A DNA stretch of 64,000 nucleotides from Micromonospora terminaliae (GCF_009671205.1 NZ_CP045309.1:4836001-4900000), one strand, 5' to 3'. Numbered from the stretch's first letter, positions 1 to 17,948 are shown. The notes: a model not told the origin generated them from the letters alone. Made by a program: numbers and translations.

Positions 1-271
1 CGAGGCGCATGAGCGAGTCGACCGTCTTCGGGGTCGGGTCGATGATGTCGATCAGACGCTTGTGCGTGCGCATCTCGAAGTGCTCGCGCGAGTCCTTGTA
101 CTTGTGCGGCGAGCGGATAACGCAGAAACGGTTGATCTCCGTGGGCAGCGGCACCGGGCCAGCGACCTGCGCCCCGGTACGCGTCACCGTCTCGACGATC
201 TTCCGAGCCGAGGAGTCGACGACCTCGTGGTCATAGGCCTTGAGCCGGATGCGGATCTTCTGTCCCGCCAT
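1..271 (-). CDS. rpsJ: 30S ribosomal protein S10, 3' end cut by window
   Basis: The translation begins [17 protein letters not shown] and continues with the conserved ARKIVETV and [17 protein letters not shown] stretches of S10, the small-subunit protein that also acts as NusE in antitermination. About 90 residues are visible. The remaining C-terminal residues lie beyond position 1. The start is the ATG at 271, with a GAAGGAA Shine-Dalgarno about 10 nt upstream. In actinobacteria this gene opens the large S10-spc operon, which would continue off the left edge. The 350-nt upstream spacer carries a leader hairpin and a 20-bp element shared with rpsL. Confidence 0.97.
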
Positions 272-313
272 GGTGGCTTCTGTTCCTTCTCTCGATGCCG
301 CTGTGTTGCGGGC

Positions 314-335
314 GCCTGTACCGGCTGGTACAGGC
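314..335 (-). promoter_or_regulatory. S10 leader hairpin
   Basis: GCCTGTACC and GGTACAGGC form a perfect 9-bp stem with a 4-nt loop, 43 nt upstream of the rpsJ start on the transcribed strand. A second short inverted repeat (CCGACC/GGTCGG, 344-360) precedes it. S10 operons of other bacteria are controlled by r-protein-binding leaders. Whether this hairpin has that role is inference. Confidence 0.4.
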
Positions 336-349
336 CCACTTCGCCGACC

Positions 350-369
350 CCCGCGGTCGGGCGTGTCGC
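350..369 (-). repeat. 20-bp r-protein leader element, copy 1
   Basis: On the minus strand this reads GCGACACGCCCGACCGCGGG, identical to 5166-5185 upstream of rpsL. Both copies can fold a small CGGGCG/CGCCCG hairpin at the 5' side. It lies 79 nt upstream of the rpsJ start. Confidence 0.6.
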
Positions 370-469
370 GCCCGTGGGCCAGGCTCCGCCCCGGGACTCC
401 GGAGCGATTTCCGACCACGCGGTGGGTCATGGCGCCGATCGCGGTGACCGCGACCTGGACGCCGCGCGA

Positions 470-502
470 GGGTGGTTGATCGCCGTGGGCGATCAACCAC
501 CC
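470..502 (-). terminator. tuf terminator hairpin
   Basis: A perfect 15-bp stem (GGGTGGTTGATCGCC and its complement) with a 3-nt GTG loop, 124 nt past the tuf stop. There is no T-run, as is common for actinobacterial terminators. Confidence 0.65.
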
Positions 503-625
503 CTACGCGAGACTGTCTGACACCCGGAGGTCCAGCGTTAACCGGACGCAGGCGACTGACCGTCGTTACGCAACCTGACTAGTATGCCGCACGACCGGCG
601 GCGACGCTAATCGGGGTTACCCAGC

Positions 626-1819
626 TCACTTGACGATCTTGGTGACGCGACCAGCGCCGACCGTGCGGCCACCCTCCCGGATCGCGAACTTGAGGTTCTC
701 CTCCATCGCGATGGGCTGGATCAGCTTCACGGACATCGTGGTGTTGTCGCCCGGCATGACCATCTCGGTGCCCTCGGGCAGCGTGACGACGCCGGTAACG
801 TCCGTGGTCCGGAAGTAGAACTGCGGACGGTAGTTCTGGAAGAACGGGGTGTGCCGGCCGCCCTCCTCCTTGGAGAGGATGTAGACCGTCGCCTCGAACT
901 CCGTGTGCGGGGTCGTGGTGCCCGGCTTGATGACGACCATGCCGCGCTCGACGTCCTCGCGCTTGATGCCGCGGAGGAGCAGACCGACGTTCTCGCCGGC
1001 CCGGGCCTCGTCGAGCAGCTTGCGGAACATCTCGATGCCGGTGCAGGTGGTCTTCATCGACTTCTCGCGGATGCCGACGATCTCCACCTCCTCGTTCGGC
1101 TTGAGGATGCCGCGCTCGGCGCGACCGGTGACGACGGTGCCACGACCGGTGATCGTGAACACGTCCTCGATCGGCATCAGGAACGGCTTCTCGGTCTCGC
1201 GCTCCGGCTGCGGAATCGCGGTGTCGACAGCGTTCATGAGGTCCATGAGCTTGCCGGTCCACTCGGGGTCACCCTCGAGGGCCTTCAGCGCCGAGACCCG
1301 CACGACCGGCAGGTCGTCACCCGGGTACTCCTGCGACGAGAGCAGCTCGCGGACCTCGAGCTCGACGAGCTCCAGGAGCTCCTCGTCGTCGACCATGTCG
1401 CTCTTGTTGAGCGCCACGACGATGTACGGCACACCGACCTGACGGGCGAGCAGCACGTGCTCGCGGGTCTGCGGCATCGGGCCGTCGGTCGCCGCCACCA
1501 CCAGGATCGCGCCGTCCATCTGGGCGGCACCGGTGATCATGTTCTTGATGTAGTCGGCGTGACCGGGGCAGTCGACGTGCGCGTAGTGACGCGCCTCGGT
1601 CTGGTACTCGACGTGCGCGATGGAGATCGTGATGCCGCGGGCCTTCTCCTCCGGCGCCTTGTCGATCTCGTCGAACGGCGTGTACGGGTTGAGGTCCGGG
1701 AACTGGTCGTGCAGGACCTTGGTGATGGCCGCCGTCAGCGTCGTCTTACCGTGGTCGATGTGACCAATGGTGCCGATGTTGACGTGCGGCTTAGTCCGCT
1801 CGAACTTCGCCTTCGCCAC
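626..1819 (-). CDS. tuf: Elongation factor Tu
   Basis: This 397-residue GTPase delivers aminoacyl-tRNA to the ribosomal A site. Visible motifs are GHIDHGKT (P-loop, about residues 19-26), RGITI in switch I, DCPGH, NKSD, and the C-terminal domain-3 signature [15 protein letters not shown]. Length and sequence are typical of actinobacteria. The start is a GTG at 1819, placed by a perfect AGGAGG Shine-Dalgarno 6 nt upstream. It follows fusA with a 214-nt gap and precedes rpsJ, the usual str-operon order. Confidence 0.98.
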   Translation of the reverse strand: MAKAKFERTKPHVNIGTIGHIDHGKTTLTAAITKVLHDQFPDLNPYTPFDEIDKAPEEKARGITISIAHVEYQTEARHYAHVDCPGHADYIKNMITGAAQMDGAILVVAATDGPMPQTREHVLLARQVGVPYIVVALNKSDMVDDEELLELVELEVRELLSSQEYPGDDLPVVRVSALKALEGDPEWTGKLMDLMNAVDTAIPQPERETEKPFLMPIEDVFTITGRGTVVTGRAERGILKPNEEVEIVGIREKSMKTTCTGIEMFRKLLDEARAGENVGLLLRGIKREDVERGMVVIKPGTTTPHTEFEATVYILSKEEGGRHTPFFQNYRPQFYFRTTDVTGVVTLPEGTEMVMPGDNTTMSVKLIQPIAMEENLKFAIREGGRTVGAGRVTKIVK

Positions 1820-2033
1820 TGGTGTCCTCCTGTGGACTTTCTTGGTTCGTTCGCCCCGGCGCGCCGGTCGGCGCTTAGGACTCTGTCGACAGCCTTTCCG
1901 GCCTGACGGCCGGAGAGCCTTTGTGGGTTCTGCGGCGATGAAGCCTACAGGCCCGGATTCACACGATCCGACCGAGGTGGCCGCGGGCGGGAGAACCCTC
2001 CCGCGACCGGCCCCGGATCAACTCAGGTGAGTG

Positions 2034-4130
<2,097 letters not shown>

Positions 4131-4205
4131 TTCAATCCCTACTTATCGTCGTCTAGACACAACTGGTGGCGGTTCCGGCGCCTCGTGGGCGCCGGAACCA
4201 GGGTG

Positions 4206-4676
4206 TTACCAGCGGTAGTGCGCGAAGGCCTTGTTGGACTCGGCCATCTTGTGCGTGTCCTCGCGCCGCTTGACGGCGGCACCGAGGCCGTTGCTCGCGT
4301 CCAGCAGCTCGTTCATCAGCCGCTCGATCATGGTCTTCTCGCGACGGGCGCGGGAGTAGGTGACCAGCCAGCGCAGACCGAGGGTGGTCGCGCGGGCCGG
4401 CCGCACCTCGACCGGAACCTGGTAGGTGGCGCCACCGACGCGACGGCTGCGGACCTCGAGGGTCGGCTTCACGTTGTCCATCGCCCGCTTCAGCGTGACG
4501 ACGGGGTCGGTGCCGGACTTCTCGCGGCAGCCCTCGAGGGCGGCGTACACGATGCGCTCGGCGAGCTGGCGCTTGCCGCGCAGCAGGATCTTGTTCACCA
4601 GCTGGGTGACCAGCGGCGAGTTGTACACCGGGTCAGCGACCAGCGGCTTCCGCGGAGCGGGTCCCTTACGCGGCAT
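4206..4676 (-). CDS. rpsG: 30S ribosomal protein S7
   Basis: A 156-residue primary 16S-binding protein that organises the 30S head. It begins [20 protein letters not shown] and carries the S7 signatures [15 protein letters not shown] and the C-terminal [17 protein letters not shown] longer in-frame start at 4736 would overlap rpsL, so the ATG at 4676 is chosen. Its stop-side neighbour is fusA. The rpsL stop ends 1 nt before this start, so the two genes are translationally close. Confidence 0.98.
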   Translation of the reverse strand: MPRKGPAPRKPLVADPVYNSPLVTQLVNKILLRGKRQLAERIVYAALEGCREKSGTDPVVTLKRAMDNVKPTLEVRSRRVGGATYQVPVEVRPARATTLGLRWLVTYSRARREKTMIERLMNELLDASNGLGAAVKRREDTHKMAESNKAFAHYRW

Positions 4677-4677
4677 G

Positions 4678-5052
4678 TCAGCTCTTCTCCTTCTTCGCGC
4701 CGTAACGGCTGCGAGCCTGCTTGCGGTTGCGGACACCCTGGGTGTCCAGCGAGCCGCGAACGATCTTGTACCGCACGCCGGGGAGGTCCTTCACACGGCC
4801 GCCGCGGACGAGCACGATCGAGTGCTCCTGCAGGTTGTGGCCGACGCCCGGGATGTAGGCGGTCACCTCGATCTGGCTGCTGAGCTTGACACGAGCGACC
4901 TTGCGCAGCGCCGAGTTCGGCTTCTTGGGGGTGGTGGTGTACACGCGGGTGCACACGCCGCGCCGCTGGGGAGACCCCTTGAGCGCCGGGGTCTTGGTCT
5001 TGGTCGTCTTGGCCTGACGGCCCTTTCGGACCAGCTGCTGAATGGTGGGCAC
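4678..5052 (-). CDS. rpsL: 30S ribosomal protein S12
   Basis: A 124-residue decoding-centre protein. It shows [12 protein letters not shown], then [19 protein letters not shown] with Lys at position 43, and [16 protein letters not shown] with Lys at 88. Both lysines are the wild-type residues whose change gives streptomycin resistance, so the allele reads as streptomycin-sensitive. It is the first gene of the str operon here and is preceded by a roughly 300-nt leader and a good housekeeping promoter. Confidence 0.98.
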   Translation of the reverse strand: MPTIQQLVRKGRQAKTTKTKTPALKGSPQRRGVCTRVYTTTPKKPNSALRKVARVKLSSQIEVTAYIPGVGHNLQEHSIVLVRGGRVKDLPGVRYKIVRGSLDTQGVRNRKQARSRYGAKKEKS

Positions 5053-5165
5053 CGGGTTTCTCCGCTCCCTTCGGCCGCTGCGAGGCGACCGCGCCGTCTG
5101 CTCTAGCCGGCCTGATGGACGGCTCTCCTACATTCCAACCAGGGCCACCTGACGGGGTCCCAGCA

Positions 5166-5185
5166 CCCGCGGTCGGGCGTGTCGC
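5166..5185 (-). repeat. 20-bp r-protein leader element, copy 2
   Basis: Identical on the minus strand to 350-369 (GCGACACGCCCGACCGCGGG). Here it is preceded by CGGGCG so that CGGGCG-ACA-CGCCCG can form a tight hairpin. It lies 114 nt upstream of rpsL and downstream of the predicted start of transcription, so it would be part of the leader RNA. Confidence 0.6.
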
Positions 5186-5356
5186 CCGAGTCACGGTCCC
5201 GGTGCGGTCACTCGCGCGTCCCACCGGGTTTCTGTCACCGGCGCAGGAAACTCCCGACGCCAGGTCTTGAGGCTCTGTCGTGCGGCCGCGCGATCACCGG
5301 ATCACCGGCTCCAGCGCACGCACGCATTGCCCGGGCTGGCCCGGGCACAAGGGGAA

Positions 5357-5385
5357 AGAGTACCTACCACAGCCGCGCAGGTCAA
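5357..5385 (-). promoter_or_regulatory. Promoter of the rpsL-rpsG-fusA operon
   Basis: On the minus strand TTGACC (5380-5385) and TACTCT (5357-5362) are separated by exactly 17 bp, close to the housekeeping sigma-factor consensus TTGACA-17-TAnnnT. The predicted transcript start is near 5350, which gives a leader of about 300 nt. Confidence 0.7.
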
Positions 5386-5585
5386 AACGGAGCGGTCCGG
5401 GAGAACCGCCTCGCGGTCCGCCGGCCGATCGCATCCTGCCCGCACGCCCGTCATGGGCACCTACGGAAACAAGTGTACCGGCTTCCGCGGCACTCGGCCC
5501 GGCGGCCCCGGCACCGCCCGCGCACCGGCCATCCCGGCATTCCGGTCGTTCCTGGTCAACACGCCGCCCGGCCCGAGCCGCGGGA

Positions 5586-6383
5586 TCACGTGATCTGCAC
5601 CACCAGGGCCAGCGCGAGCCCGGCGAGGCTGACCAGCAGGCCCACTCCCCCGCAGCTGAGCCCGGCCACCGCCAGGCCGCGACCAGTGAACCGGACCGCC
5701 GGCGGCGGTGCCGGCCGGCGGATCTGCCGCCGGGCCAGCAGCCCCGCGACCACGGCCGCCGTGCCGGCGATCACCCCCAGCACGGTGAAGGCACCGGCCG
5801 CCCACGCGCCGCCGTAGTTCGGCCCCGCGACACCGAAGCAGAGCACCAGCAGCGACACCAGGATCGAGGCTATCCCCGTCACGAGGGACCCGATGGCGAG
5901 CCCCGAGGTCACCGGCGGCACGTCCAGGTGGACGACCCCGAACGGGGTGCCTGGAACCGCGTCGACACGCTTCGGCGGGCGCGGCGCCTCGCGCGGAGGC
6001 GGCGGCACGGACGCCGGGCCCCAGCCACCGCCGGCCGGCGGGCTCCCGGGCCCCGCCCACCCGCCGCCGGACCCCGGCTGGCCGCCCGGGTACGCCCCGG
6101 ACGCCGGCCACCCCGCCGGCCCCGACGGTGCGGGAGCGTGGGGTGCGGGGGCGTGCGGTGCGGGGTACCCGGCCCGGTGCGCCGGGGAGCCGGACGGCGC
6201 GGGCGGATACGGCCCGGCGGGCGGCCACGATCCGGGCGGCGCGGACTGCGGCGAGCCGGGCGGCGGGGCGTACCCCGAGGGTGTGGCGTCCGGTCCGGCC
6301 CAGGGGCTGGCCGGCTGCGGCCCGGCGGCGCCCGGCCCGGTGCCGGGGCGGGTCGGGTCGCCTCCCGGGGCCGGTTCCGTCAC
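5586..6383 (-). CDS. DUF4190-type membrane protein with Pro/Gly-rich N-terminus
   Basis: A 265-residue protein. Roughly the first 150 residues are Pro/Gly/Ala-rich and probably disordered. About residue 165 onward is a two-helix membrane domain (SGLAIGSLVTGIASILVSLL, then FTVLGVIAGTAAVVAGLLA) followed by a third hydrophobic stretch, as in DUF4190 proteins. The function is unknown. The GTG start at 6383 has an AGGAGG Shine-Dalgarno. It lies downstream of a similar small membrane gene at 6511-6879, so the two may form a pair. Confidence 0.75.
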   Translation of the reverse strand: MTEPAPGGDPTRPGTGPGAAGPQPASPWAGPDATPSGYAPPPGSPQSAPPGSWPPAGPYPPAPSGSPAHRAGYPAPHAPAPHAPAPSGPAGWPASGAYPGGQPGSGGGWAGPGSPPAGGGWGPASVPPPPREAPRPPKRVDAVPGTPFGVVHLDVPPVTSGLAIGSLVTGIASILVSLLVLCFGVAGPNYGGAWAAGAFTVLGVIAGTAAVVAGLLARRQIRRPAPPPAVRFTGRGLAVAGLSCGGVGLLVSLAGLALALVVQIT

Positions 6384-6484
6384 GGGGTCCTCCTGTCGAC
6401 GCGGCGCGCGCCCGCCGCGCGGCGGACACCGGCCAGGCTACCGTCGCGGGTCCCGCCCGCGGGGTCGGGCGCGGGGCGCTCCCC

Positions 6485-6522
6485 CGGCGGGTCAGTCGAT
6501 GTTCGGCGGGTCAGTCGATGTT
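6485..6522. repeat. 19-bp perfect tandem duplication over a stop codon
   Basis: The unit CGGCGGGTCAGTCGATGTT occurs twice in direct succession (6485-6503, 6504-6522). On the minus strand it carries the last three codons and the stop of the 6511-6879 gene, so the gene end is duplicated. Confidence 0.9.
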
Positions 6523-6879
6523 CGGCGCGAAGTCGTGCCCGAACGGGGCGCCCGCCAGCCGGACCACGCCGATCACCACGGCCGCCACGATCGCGACGGC
6601 CGCGAGCAGCAGCCCCGTCCAGGCCAGCTGCTCGCCGCGGCGCACCCAGCCGGCGCCGGTGAGGAAGCCGCCCGAGACGTACGCCTCCCGGCGGGCCTGC
6701 CGGGCGAGGGTGAGCGCGATGGTCGCGGGCACCACCCCACCGACGAAGAACCCGGTGAGCGCCCCGATCAGCCCGAGGGCGAAGACCGCGCGGGCCTTGG
6801 TGGAGCGGACCGGCTCGGGATCGAGCGGGTGCCGGTGCCCCTGCTGGGCGACGGGCACCTGCCCGGGCACGGTCGTCAT
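6511..6879 (-). CDS. Small DUF4190-like membrane protein
   Basis: About 122 residues. A short polar N-terminus is followed by two hydrophobic segments: VFALGLIGALTGFFVGGVVP then ATIALTLARQARR, and later AWTGLLLAAVAIVAAVVIGVV. The ARQARREAY connector resembles the DUF4190 loop. The function is unknown. In-frame ATGs lie at 6909, 6891, 6888 and 6879. I chose 6879, but none has a strong Shine-Dalgarno. The last codons and stop are duplicated in a 19-bp tandem repeat. Confidence 0.65.
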   Translation of the reverse strand: MTTVPGQVPVAQQGHRHPLDPEPVRSTKARAVFALGLIGALTGFFVGGVVPATIALTLARQARREAYVSGGFLTGAGWVRRGEQLAWTGLLLAAVAIVAAVVIGVVRLAGAPFGHDFAPNID

Positions 6880-6927
6880 GCCCACCATCATGCCCCGATC
6901 GGCCGCCACCCGACGCGTCCCCGGACG

Positions 6928-6963
6928 CGACGAGGCCCCCGGCGCGTGCCGGGGGCCTCGTCG
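6928..6963 (-). terminator. rpoC terminator
   Basis: A perfect 16-bp GC-rich stem with a 4-nt loop (GCGT), 11 nt past the rpoC stop codon. Confidence 0.85.
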
Positions 6964-6974
6964 TTTCCTACTGC

Positions 6975-10862
<3,888 letters not shown>

Positions 10863-10943
10863 TATGTCCCCTATGTCGTCGTCTGTACTGCCTAGCTAAC
10901 GGGCGGGGTCGGGAGCCGGCGGACCGGCTCCCGACCGCTCGCC

Positions 10944-14375
<3,432 letters not shown>

Positions 14376-14502
14376 GATGCGTCCTTCCGAGGACCGGTGC
14401 TGCAGAACGGCTGGTACGCGTGCACTCCAATGACCCCACCAGAATTATCCGTAAACGGACATTTCCGAGCAGGGGTCAAGTCGGAAGGCAGCGCAAACTA
14501 GC

Positions 14503-14531
14503 AGTGTAGCCGAGAGGCTAACCGCTGTCCA
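14503..14531 (-). promoter_or_regulatory. rpoB-rpoC promoter
   Basis: On the minus strand TGGACA (14526-14531), a 17-bp spacer and TACACT (14503-14508). The predicted leader is about 120 nt. A second TTGACC box lies downstream at 14474-14479 with poorer -10 partners (GATAAT at suboptimal spacing), so a second start is possible. Confidence 0.65.
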
Positions 14532-14854
14532 GCCCACCCCGCAGGTCATCGCGGAACTTGCCTCGGGACCTCGGAAAACCGGGTCAACCGGGCTGCTCGG
14601 AACGCGACGTTCCTGCCGGTCCGCTCGGGCGGAGCGGCGGTGGTGCTGCCGTTGCCTTACCCGAGAGGCGGCCGTTGCAAGCGCGGAAGGTCTTGCTGGT
14701 GTCAGCGTGCCTGCCGGGCCCGTGCCGCGTCAAGGGCCGGTTACCCCTCGGGGTGTCTTTCCCACCGTCGGGCTACCGGCACACGGCGCCCTGCGGCCGG
14801 CACGCCGGGCGCGGACGCCCTGCTCACGCCACTGCCACCCGCCATCACCAACAC

Positions 14855-14892
14855 GGCGGGCGGCGATCCGGTTCCCCGGATCACCGCCCGCC
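14855..14892 (-). terminator. rplJ-rplL terminator
   Basis: A 9-bp GGCGGGCGG stem, one C-A mismatch and a further 7-bp GATCCGG stem close a TTCC loop, 77 nt past the rplL stop. Confidence 0.75.
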
Positions 14893-14894
14893 GC

Positions 14895-14932
14895 GACGCG
14901 GTGTGCCCCGACTGACGCGGTGTGCCCCGACT
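14895..14932. repeat. 19-bp perfect tandem duplication
   Basis: GACGCGGTGTGCCCCGACT occurs twice in direct succession (14895-14913, 14914-14932) between the rplL stop and its terminator hairpin. It is unrelated in sequence to the 19-bp duplication at 6485. Confidence 0.9.
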
Positions 14933-14968
14933 CACGTGAGCCGGACGCGCGTCAGGTCGAACGCAAGG

Positions 14969-15355
14969 TCACTTGAGGGTGACCTTGGCGCCCTCGCCCT
15001 CGAGCTTGGCCTTGGCCTTGTCGGCGGTCTCCTTGTTGACCTTCTCCAGGACCGGCTTCGGGGCGGCCTCGACCAGGTCCTTGGCCTCCTTGAGGCCCAG
15101 GCCGGTCAGCTCGCGCACGACCTTGATGACCTGGATCTTCTTGCCACCGTCGGCGTCGAGGATGACGTCGAACTCGTCCTTCTCCGGCTCGGCCTCGGCG
15201 GCCGGGGCGCCCGGGCCGCCGGCGGCGGCGACGGCGACCGGAGCCGCGGCGGTGACCTCGAAGGTCTCCTCGAACTGCTTCACGAACTCGGAGAGCTCGA
15301 TCAGCGTCATCTCCTTGAACGCGTCGAGCAGCTCGTCGGTGCTGAGCTTCGCCAT
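14969..15355 (-). CDS. rplL: 50S ribosomal protein L7/L12
   Basis: A 128-residue stalk protein that recruits translational GTPases. The N-terminal dimerisation domain starts [21 protein letters not shown]. It is followed by an Ala/Gly/Pro hinge (about residues 35-55) and the C-terminal domain with [22 protein letters not shown] and [10 protein letters not shown]. The gene lies 54 nt after rplJ and is cotranscribed with it. Confidence 0.98.
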   Translation of the reverse strand: MAKLSTDELLDAFKEMTLIELSEFVKQFEETFEVTAAAPVAVAAAGGPGAPAAEAEPEKDEFDVILDADGGKKIQVIKVVRELTGLGLKEAKDLVEAAPKPVLEKVNKETADKAKAKLEGEGAKVTLK

Positions 15356-15409
15356 GTCTGGCGTCCTTTCTGAAAGTGAAAACTAAGAACGTGGGTGCGC
15401 CGGGTGGCC

Positions 15410-15955
15410 TCAGGCCGCCTCGGCGCCCTCCTTCTCGCGCTTGTCCTGCAGAGCGGCCGCCAGACGCGCGGTCTTGGCGAGCGGAGCCTGGAACAGGGCC
15501 GCGGCCTTGCTCAGGTTGCCCTTCATGGCGCCGGCCAGCTTCGCCAGCAGCACCTCGCGGGACTCCAGGTCAGCGAGCTTCGTGACCTCGGCCGCGGAAA
15601 TGGCCTTGCCCTCGAAGACACCGCCCTTGATGACGAGCTTCGGGTTGGCCTTCGCGAAGTCGCGAAGCCCCTTCGCCGCCTCGACGACGTCGCCCGAAAC
15701 GAAAGTCAGCGCGGTAGGACCGGTGAACAGCTCGTCGAGGCCGGAGATGCCCGCCTCGCTCGCGGCACGCTTGGCCAGCGTGTTCTTCGCGACCGTGTAG
15801 CTGGTCTCCTTGCCGAGCGAGCGCCGCAGCTGCGTGAGCTGCGAAACCGTGAGCCCGCGGTACTCGGTCAGCACGGTCGCTCCCGCGGTGCGGAAGCTCT
15901 CGGTCAGCTCGGCGACGGCCGTGGCCTTGTCGGCCCGGATCGGCTTGTCCGCCAT
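15410..15955 (-). CDS. rplJ: 50S ribosomal protein L10
   Basis: A 181-residue base of the ribosomal stalk. It starts [19 protein letters not shown] and continues with [20 protein letters not shown] and [19 protein letters not shown], typical of L10. A longer in-frame start at 16102 would run into the leader, so the ATG at 15955 is used. It heads the rplJ-rplL unit. In other bacteria L10 bound to L12 represses this operon through the leader RNA. Confidence 0.97.
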   Translation of the reverse strand: MADKPIRADKATAVAELTESFRTAGATVLTEYRGLTVSQLTQLRRSLGKETSYTVAKNTLAKRAASEAGISGLDELFTGPTALTFVSGDVVEAAKGLRDFAKANPKLVIKGGVFEGKAISAAEVTKLADLESREVLLAKLAGAMKGNLSKAAALFQAPLAKTARLAAALQDKREKEGAEAA

Positions 15956-16264
15956 GTCCCTCCTCTCTCGTTGCTCGGAGCTGGTACGCCGGCGACGAAA
16001 GCTCGCGACGGCGGCGGAGGTCTCACGACAACGAGAAAAGCCCCGGCGCAGGGCGCACGGGGCGAGGGCCGGTGCGACGGGCGCGGTCGGCGGACCACGC
16101 ACTGCACCGATTTTCGCTTGCCGCCCTGCGCGGGTCGCCCGTCATCGCGGGACCTTCGACCGTGCCAGGGCACGGTGACCAGCGGTCTCTGGGTGGAACT
16201 ACGGGACAAGGTTACGCGACGTGTCCCGTCACCTCCAAATCGCCCCCGGAGTGCTCCCGGTCAC
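15956..16264 (-). promoter_or_regulatory. rplJ leader region (candidate L10 leader)
   Basis: A gene-free 309 bp upstream of rplJ. On the minus strand there is an 8-bp hairpin ACCGTGCC/GGCACGGT (16159-16176) and a G/C-rich paired stretch ending GCGCCGGGGCTTTTCTCG (16021-16050). L10 operons commonly carry an autoregulatory L10 leader. Position and composition fit, but I could not verify its conserved kink-turn core. Confidence 0.45.
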
Positions 16265-16954
16265 TCAGGCGCGGCTCCGGCGGCCCCAGGCGTAGCCGGT
16301 CAGCGCCACGGCCGCCCAGGCCAGCGCCCAGGCGGTCAGCAGCAGGCCGGTGGACGCCGCCAGCGGGCCGGCCAGCGCCCGGGCGGTCGGCAGCACCGGC
16401 GGGACCAGCCAGGGCGCCACCGAGCCGGACAGACCGAGGACCAGCGCGGTCACCGCACCGAGGGTGAGCACGGCGACGCCGTAGCCGGCGCTGCGGGTGA
16501 TCGCCCGGCTGGCCAGGGCACCCAGGGCCACGGCCGCCGGCAGGGCCAGCAGGTGGGCCCAGAGGCCGAGCGCCAGCCCCTCGACCAGCGGCCGGTCCCC
16601 CGGCCCGCTCGGGCCGGTCACCCCGCCGACCAGCCAGGGGAAGATCAGGGCGACGGCCACCGTGCCGAGGCCGGCCACGGCCGCCGCGAGCAGGCCGGCG
16701 GCCCGCTCCCGGGCCGCGCCGACCACCACCCGGGCCAGCCGGCGCTGCACGTCGGGCTCCACGTCGAGCAGGATCTTGGTCTGCCAGGCCAGCACCGGGA
16801 AGAGCACCACCGCCGAGACGCCGTAGGCCTCCGCCGGCTGAGCCCGGCCGCCGCCGTAGAGGACGCCGAGGGCCAGCAGGCCGGCCAGCACCGGGGCCAG
16901 CGCCCGGCCGGTACGCACGAAGCCCGCCAGCCGCATGTGCACCAGGGCCGTCAC
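16265..16954 (-). CDS. ABC transporter permease
   Basis: A 229-residue membrane protein with about six hydrophobic segments (for example APVLAGLLALGVLYGG, VAGLGTVAVALIFPWLVGG, LLALPAAVALGALASRAI and GLLLTAWALAWAAVALTGYAW). Its ATG overlaps the stop of the ATP-binding gene by 4 nt, so the pair forms one transporter, probably an ABC-2-type exporter. The substrate is unknown. The pair sits between rplA and rplJ, a place where many actinobacteria carry accessory genes. Confidence 0.75.
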   Translation of the reverse strand: MTALVHMRLAGFVRTGRALAPVLAGLLALGVLYGGGRAQPAEAYGVSAVVLFPVLAWQTKILLDVEPDVQRRLARVVVGAARERAAGLLAAAVAGLGTVAVALIFPWLVGGVTGPSGPGDRPLVEGLALGLWAHLLALPAAVALGALASRAITRSAGYGVAVLTLGAVTALVLGLSGSVAPWLVPPVLPTARALAGPLAASTGLLLTAWALAWAAVALTGYAWGRRSRA

Positions 16955-17883
16955 CGGGCCACCTCCGGGGCGGGACCGGGCCGGCCGGGCGCGCCGGACG
17001 CCGGGGCCTCGTCGACATCGGGGCCGCCGGACACCGGAACCTCAGCGGGATCCGGCCGGCCGCGCTCGCCGGACTGGCCGGCACCGGAGCCCGGGACCGC
17101 TCCGGCGGTGGACGGGGAGCCGGAATCGGGTCGCGTGGCGGGAGGCGGGGCGGCGGCGTCGCGTATCCGCAGAACGTGGTGGCCGTCGGCGCGCAGGCGG
17201 GCGACGGCGGCGGCGGCCCCGGCGGCCGGGACGGACAGCTCGACCACGACGGTGGCCGCGCCGCCCGACGGCGCCGCCTCGGTGACCGTGCCCTCGGCGA
17301 CCGACCAGTGCCGGGCGCCGGGGAGCCGGACCGTCTCGCCGCGGTGGTCGCTGACCAGCACCGCACCGCCGTCGGCCAGCACCTCGCCGATCACCTCGGG
17401 CACCAGGTCGCGGGCGGCCGCGTCGAGCCCCTCCCAGGGCTCGTCGAGGACGAGCAGACCGGGCGGGCGGAGCAGCGCCTGGGCCAGGCCGACCTTCTGG
17501 GCGGTGCCCTTGGACAGCTGGGGCAGCCGCACCCCGTGGAAGCGCGCCAGGCCGAGCCGGTCGACCCAGCGCCGCACCGCACGGTCGGCGTCCGCGGCGG
17601 AGAGGCCGGACACCCGGGCCATGGCGGTGAGGTAGGCCCCGACGGTGAAGGGCTGGTCGGCGGGGAAGCGCTCCGGCACCCAGCCGACGGTCGCCGGCCG
17701 GTCGACCACCCGGCCCCGGGTCGGCGGCAGCACGCCGGCGGCGAGCTGGAGCAGGGTGGACTTGCCCACCCCGTTGCGCCCGAGCACCACCGCCACCTCG
17801 GCCGGGCCGATCGCCACGTCGGTCTCCCGCAGCACCCACGGACCGCGCCGGTGGTACCGCAGCCAGACGCCTTCCAGCCGCAT
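16951..17883 (-). CDS. ABC transporter ATP-binding protein
   Basis: About 310 residues. Walker A is GRNGVGKS (about residues 34-41), the signature region is LSKGTAQKVGLAQALL, Walker B is GLLVLDEPWEGLD and the switch His is in LVSDHRGE. The ATP-binding fold ends near residue 200. The last 100 residues are a Pro/Gly-rich tail after a small alpha/beta stretch. The ATG at 17883 (MRLEGVWLRYHRRG) is preferred over one six codons upstream. It overlaps the permease start by 4 nt. Confidence 0.85.
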   Translation of the reverse strand: MRLEGVWLRYHRRGPWVLRETDVAIGPAEVAVVLGRNGVGKSTLLQLAAGVLPPTRGRVVDRPATVGWVPERFPADQPFTVGAYLTAMARVSGLSAADADRAVRRWVDRLGLARFHGVRLPQLSKGTAQKVGLAQALLRPPGLLVLDEPWEGLDAAARDLVPEVIGEVLADGGAVLVSDHRGETVRLPGARHWSVAEGTVTEAAPSGGAATVVVELSVPAAGAAAAVARLRADGHHVLRIRDAAAPPPATRPDSGSPSTAGAVPGSGAGQSGERGRPDPAEVPVSGGPDVDEAPASGAPGRPGPAPEVAR

Positions 17884-17911
17884 GCGCCGAGCCTGCCACA
17901 CCGGACAGACG

Positions 17912-17948
17912 GACGGGGCCCCGCCACCGGTGGTGGCGGGGCCCCGTC
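17912..17948 (-). terminator. rplK-rplA terminator
   Basis: A perfect 17-bp stem (GACGGGGCCCCGCCACC and complement) with a 3-nt loop, 14 nt past the rplA stop and just upstream of the ABC gene pair. Confidence 0.85.

Larger units (their letters stand above)
272..625. other. tuf-rpsJ intergenic spacer (354 bp)
   Basis: No gene seen. It holds, from high to low coordinate, a 15-bp perfect hairpin (470-502), a 20-bp element repeated upstream of rpsL (350-369), and a 9-bp leader hairpin (314-335). The rpsJ promoter must lie here, but I could not pick a convincing -35/-10 pair. Confidence 0.7.
5053..5585. other. rpsL leader and upstream spacer (533 bp)
   Basis: No gene seen. It contains the rpsL promoter (5357-5385), a long leader including the 20-bp element shared with rpsJ (5166-5185), and the 3' flank of the convergence-free DUF4190 gene. 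I saw no other structure of note between 5390 and 5585. Confidence 0.7.
14376..14968. other. rplL-rpoB intergenic region (593 bp)
   Basis: No gene seen. It contains a promoter for rpoBC (14503-14531), a second TTGACC box (14474-14479), the rplJ-rplL terminator hairpin (14855-14892) and a 19-bp tandem duplication (14895-14932). The stretch 14535-14850 shows nothing I can name. Confidence 0.7.

Noticed and set aside
1897..1914. 7-bp hairpin TCCGGCC/GGCCGGA between fusA and tuf as a terminator
   Set aside because: Short and with no T-run. Such stems are expected by chance in this GC-rich DNA, so I left it unannotated.
4780..4930. Possible streptomycin resistance in rpsL
   Set aside because: Lys43 and Lys88 are both wild type.
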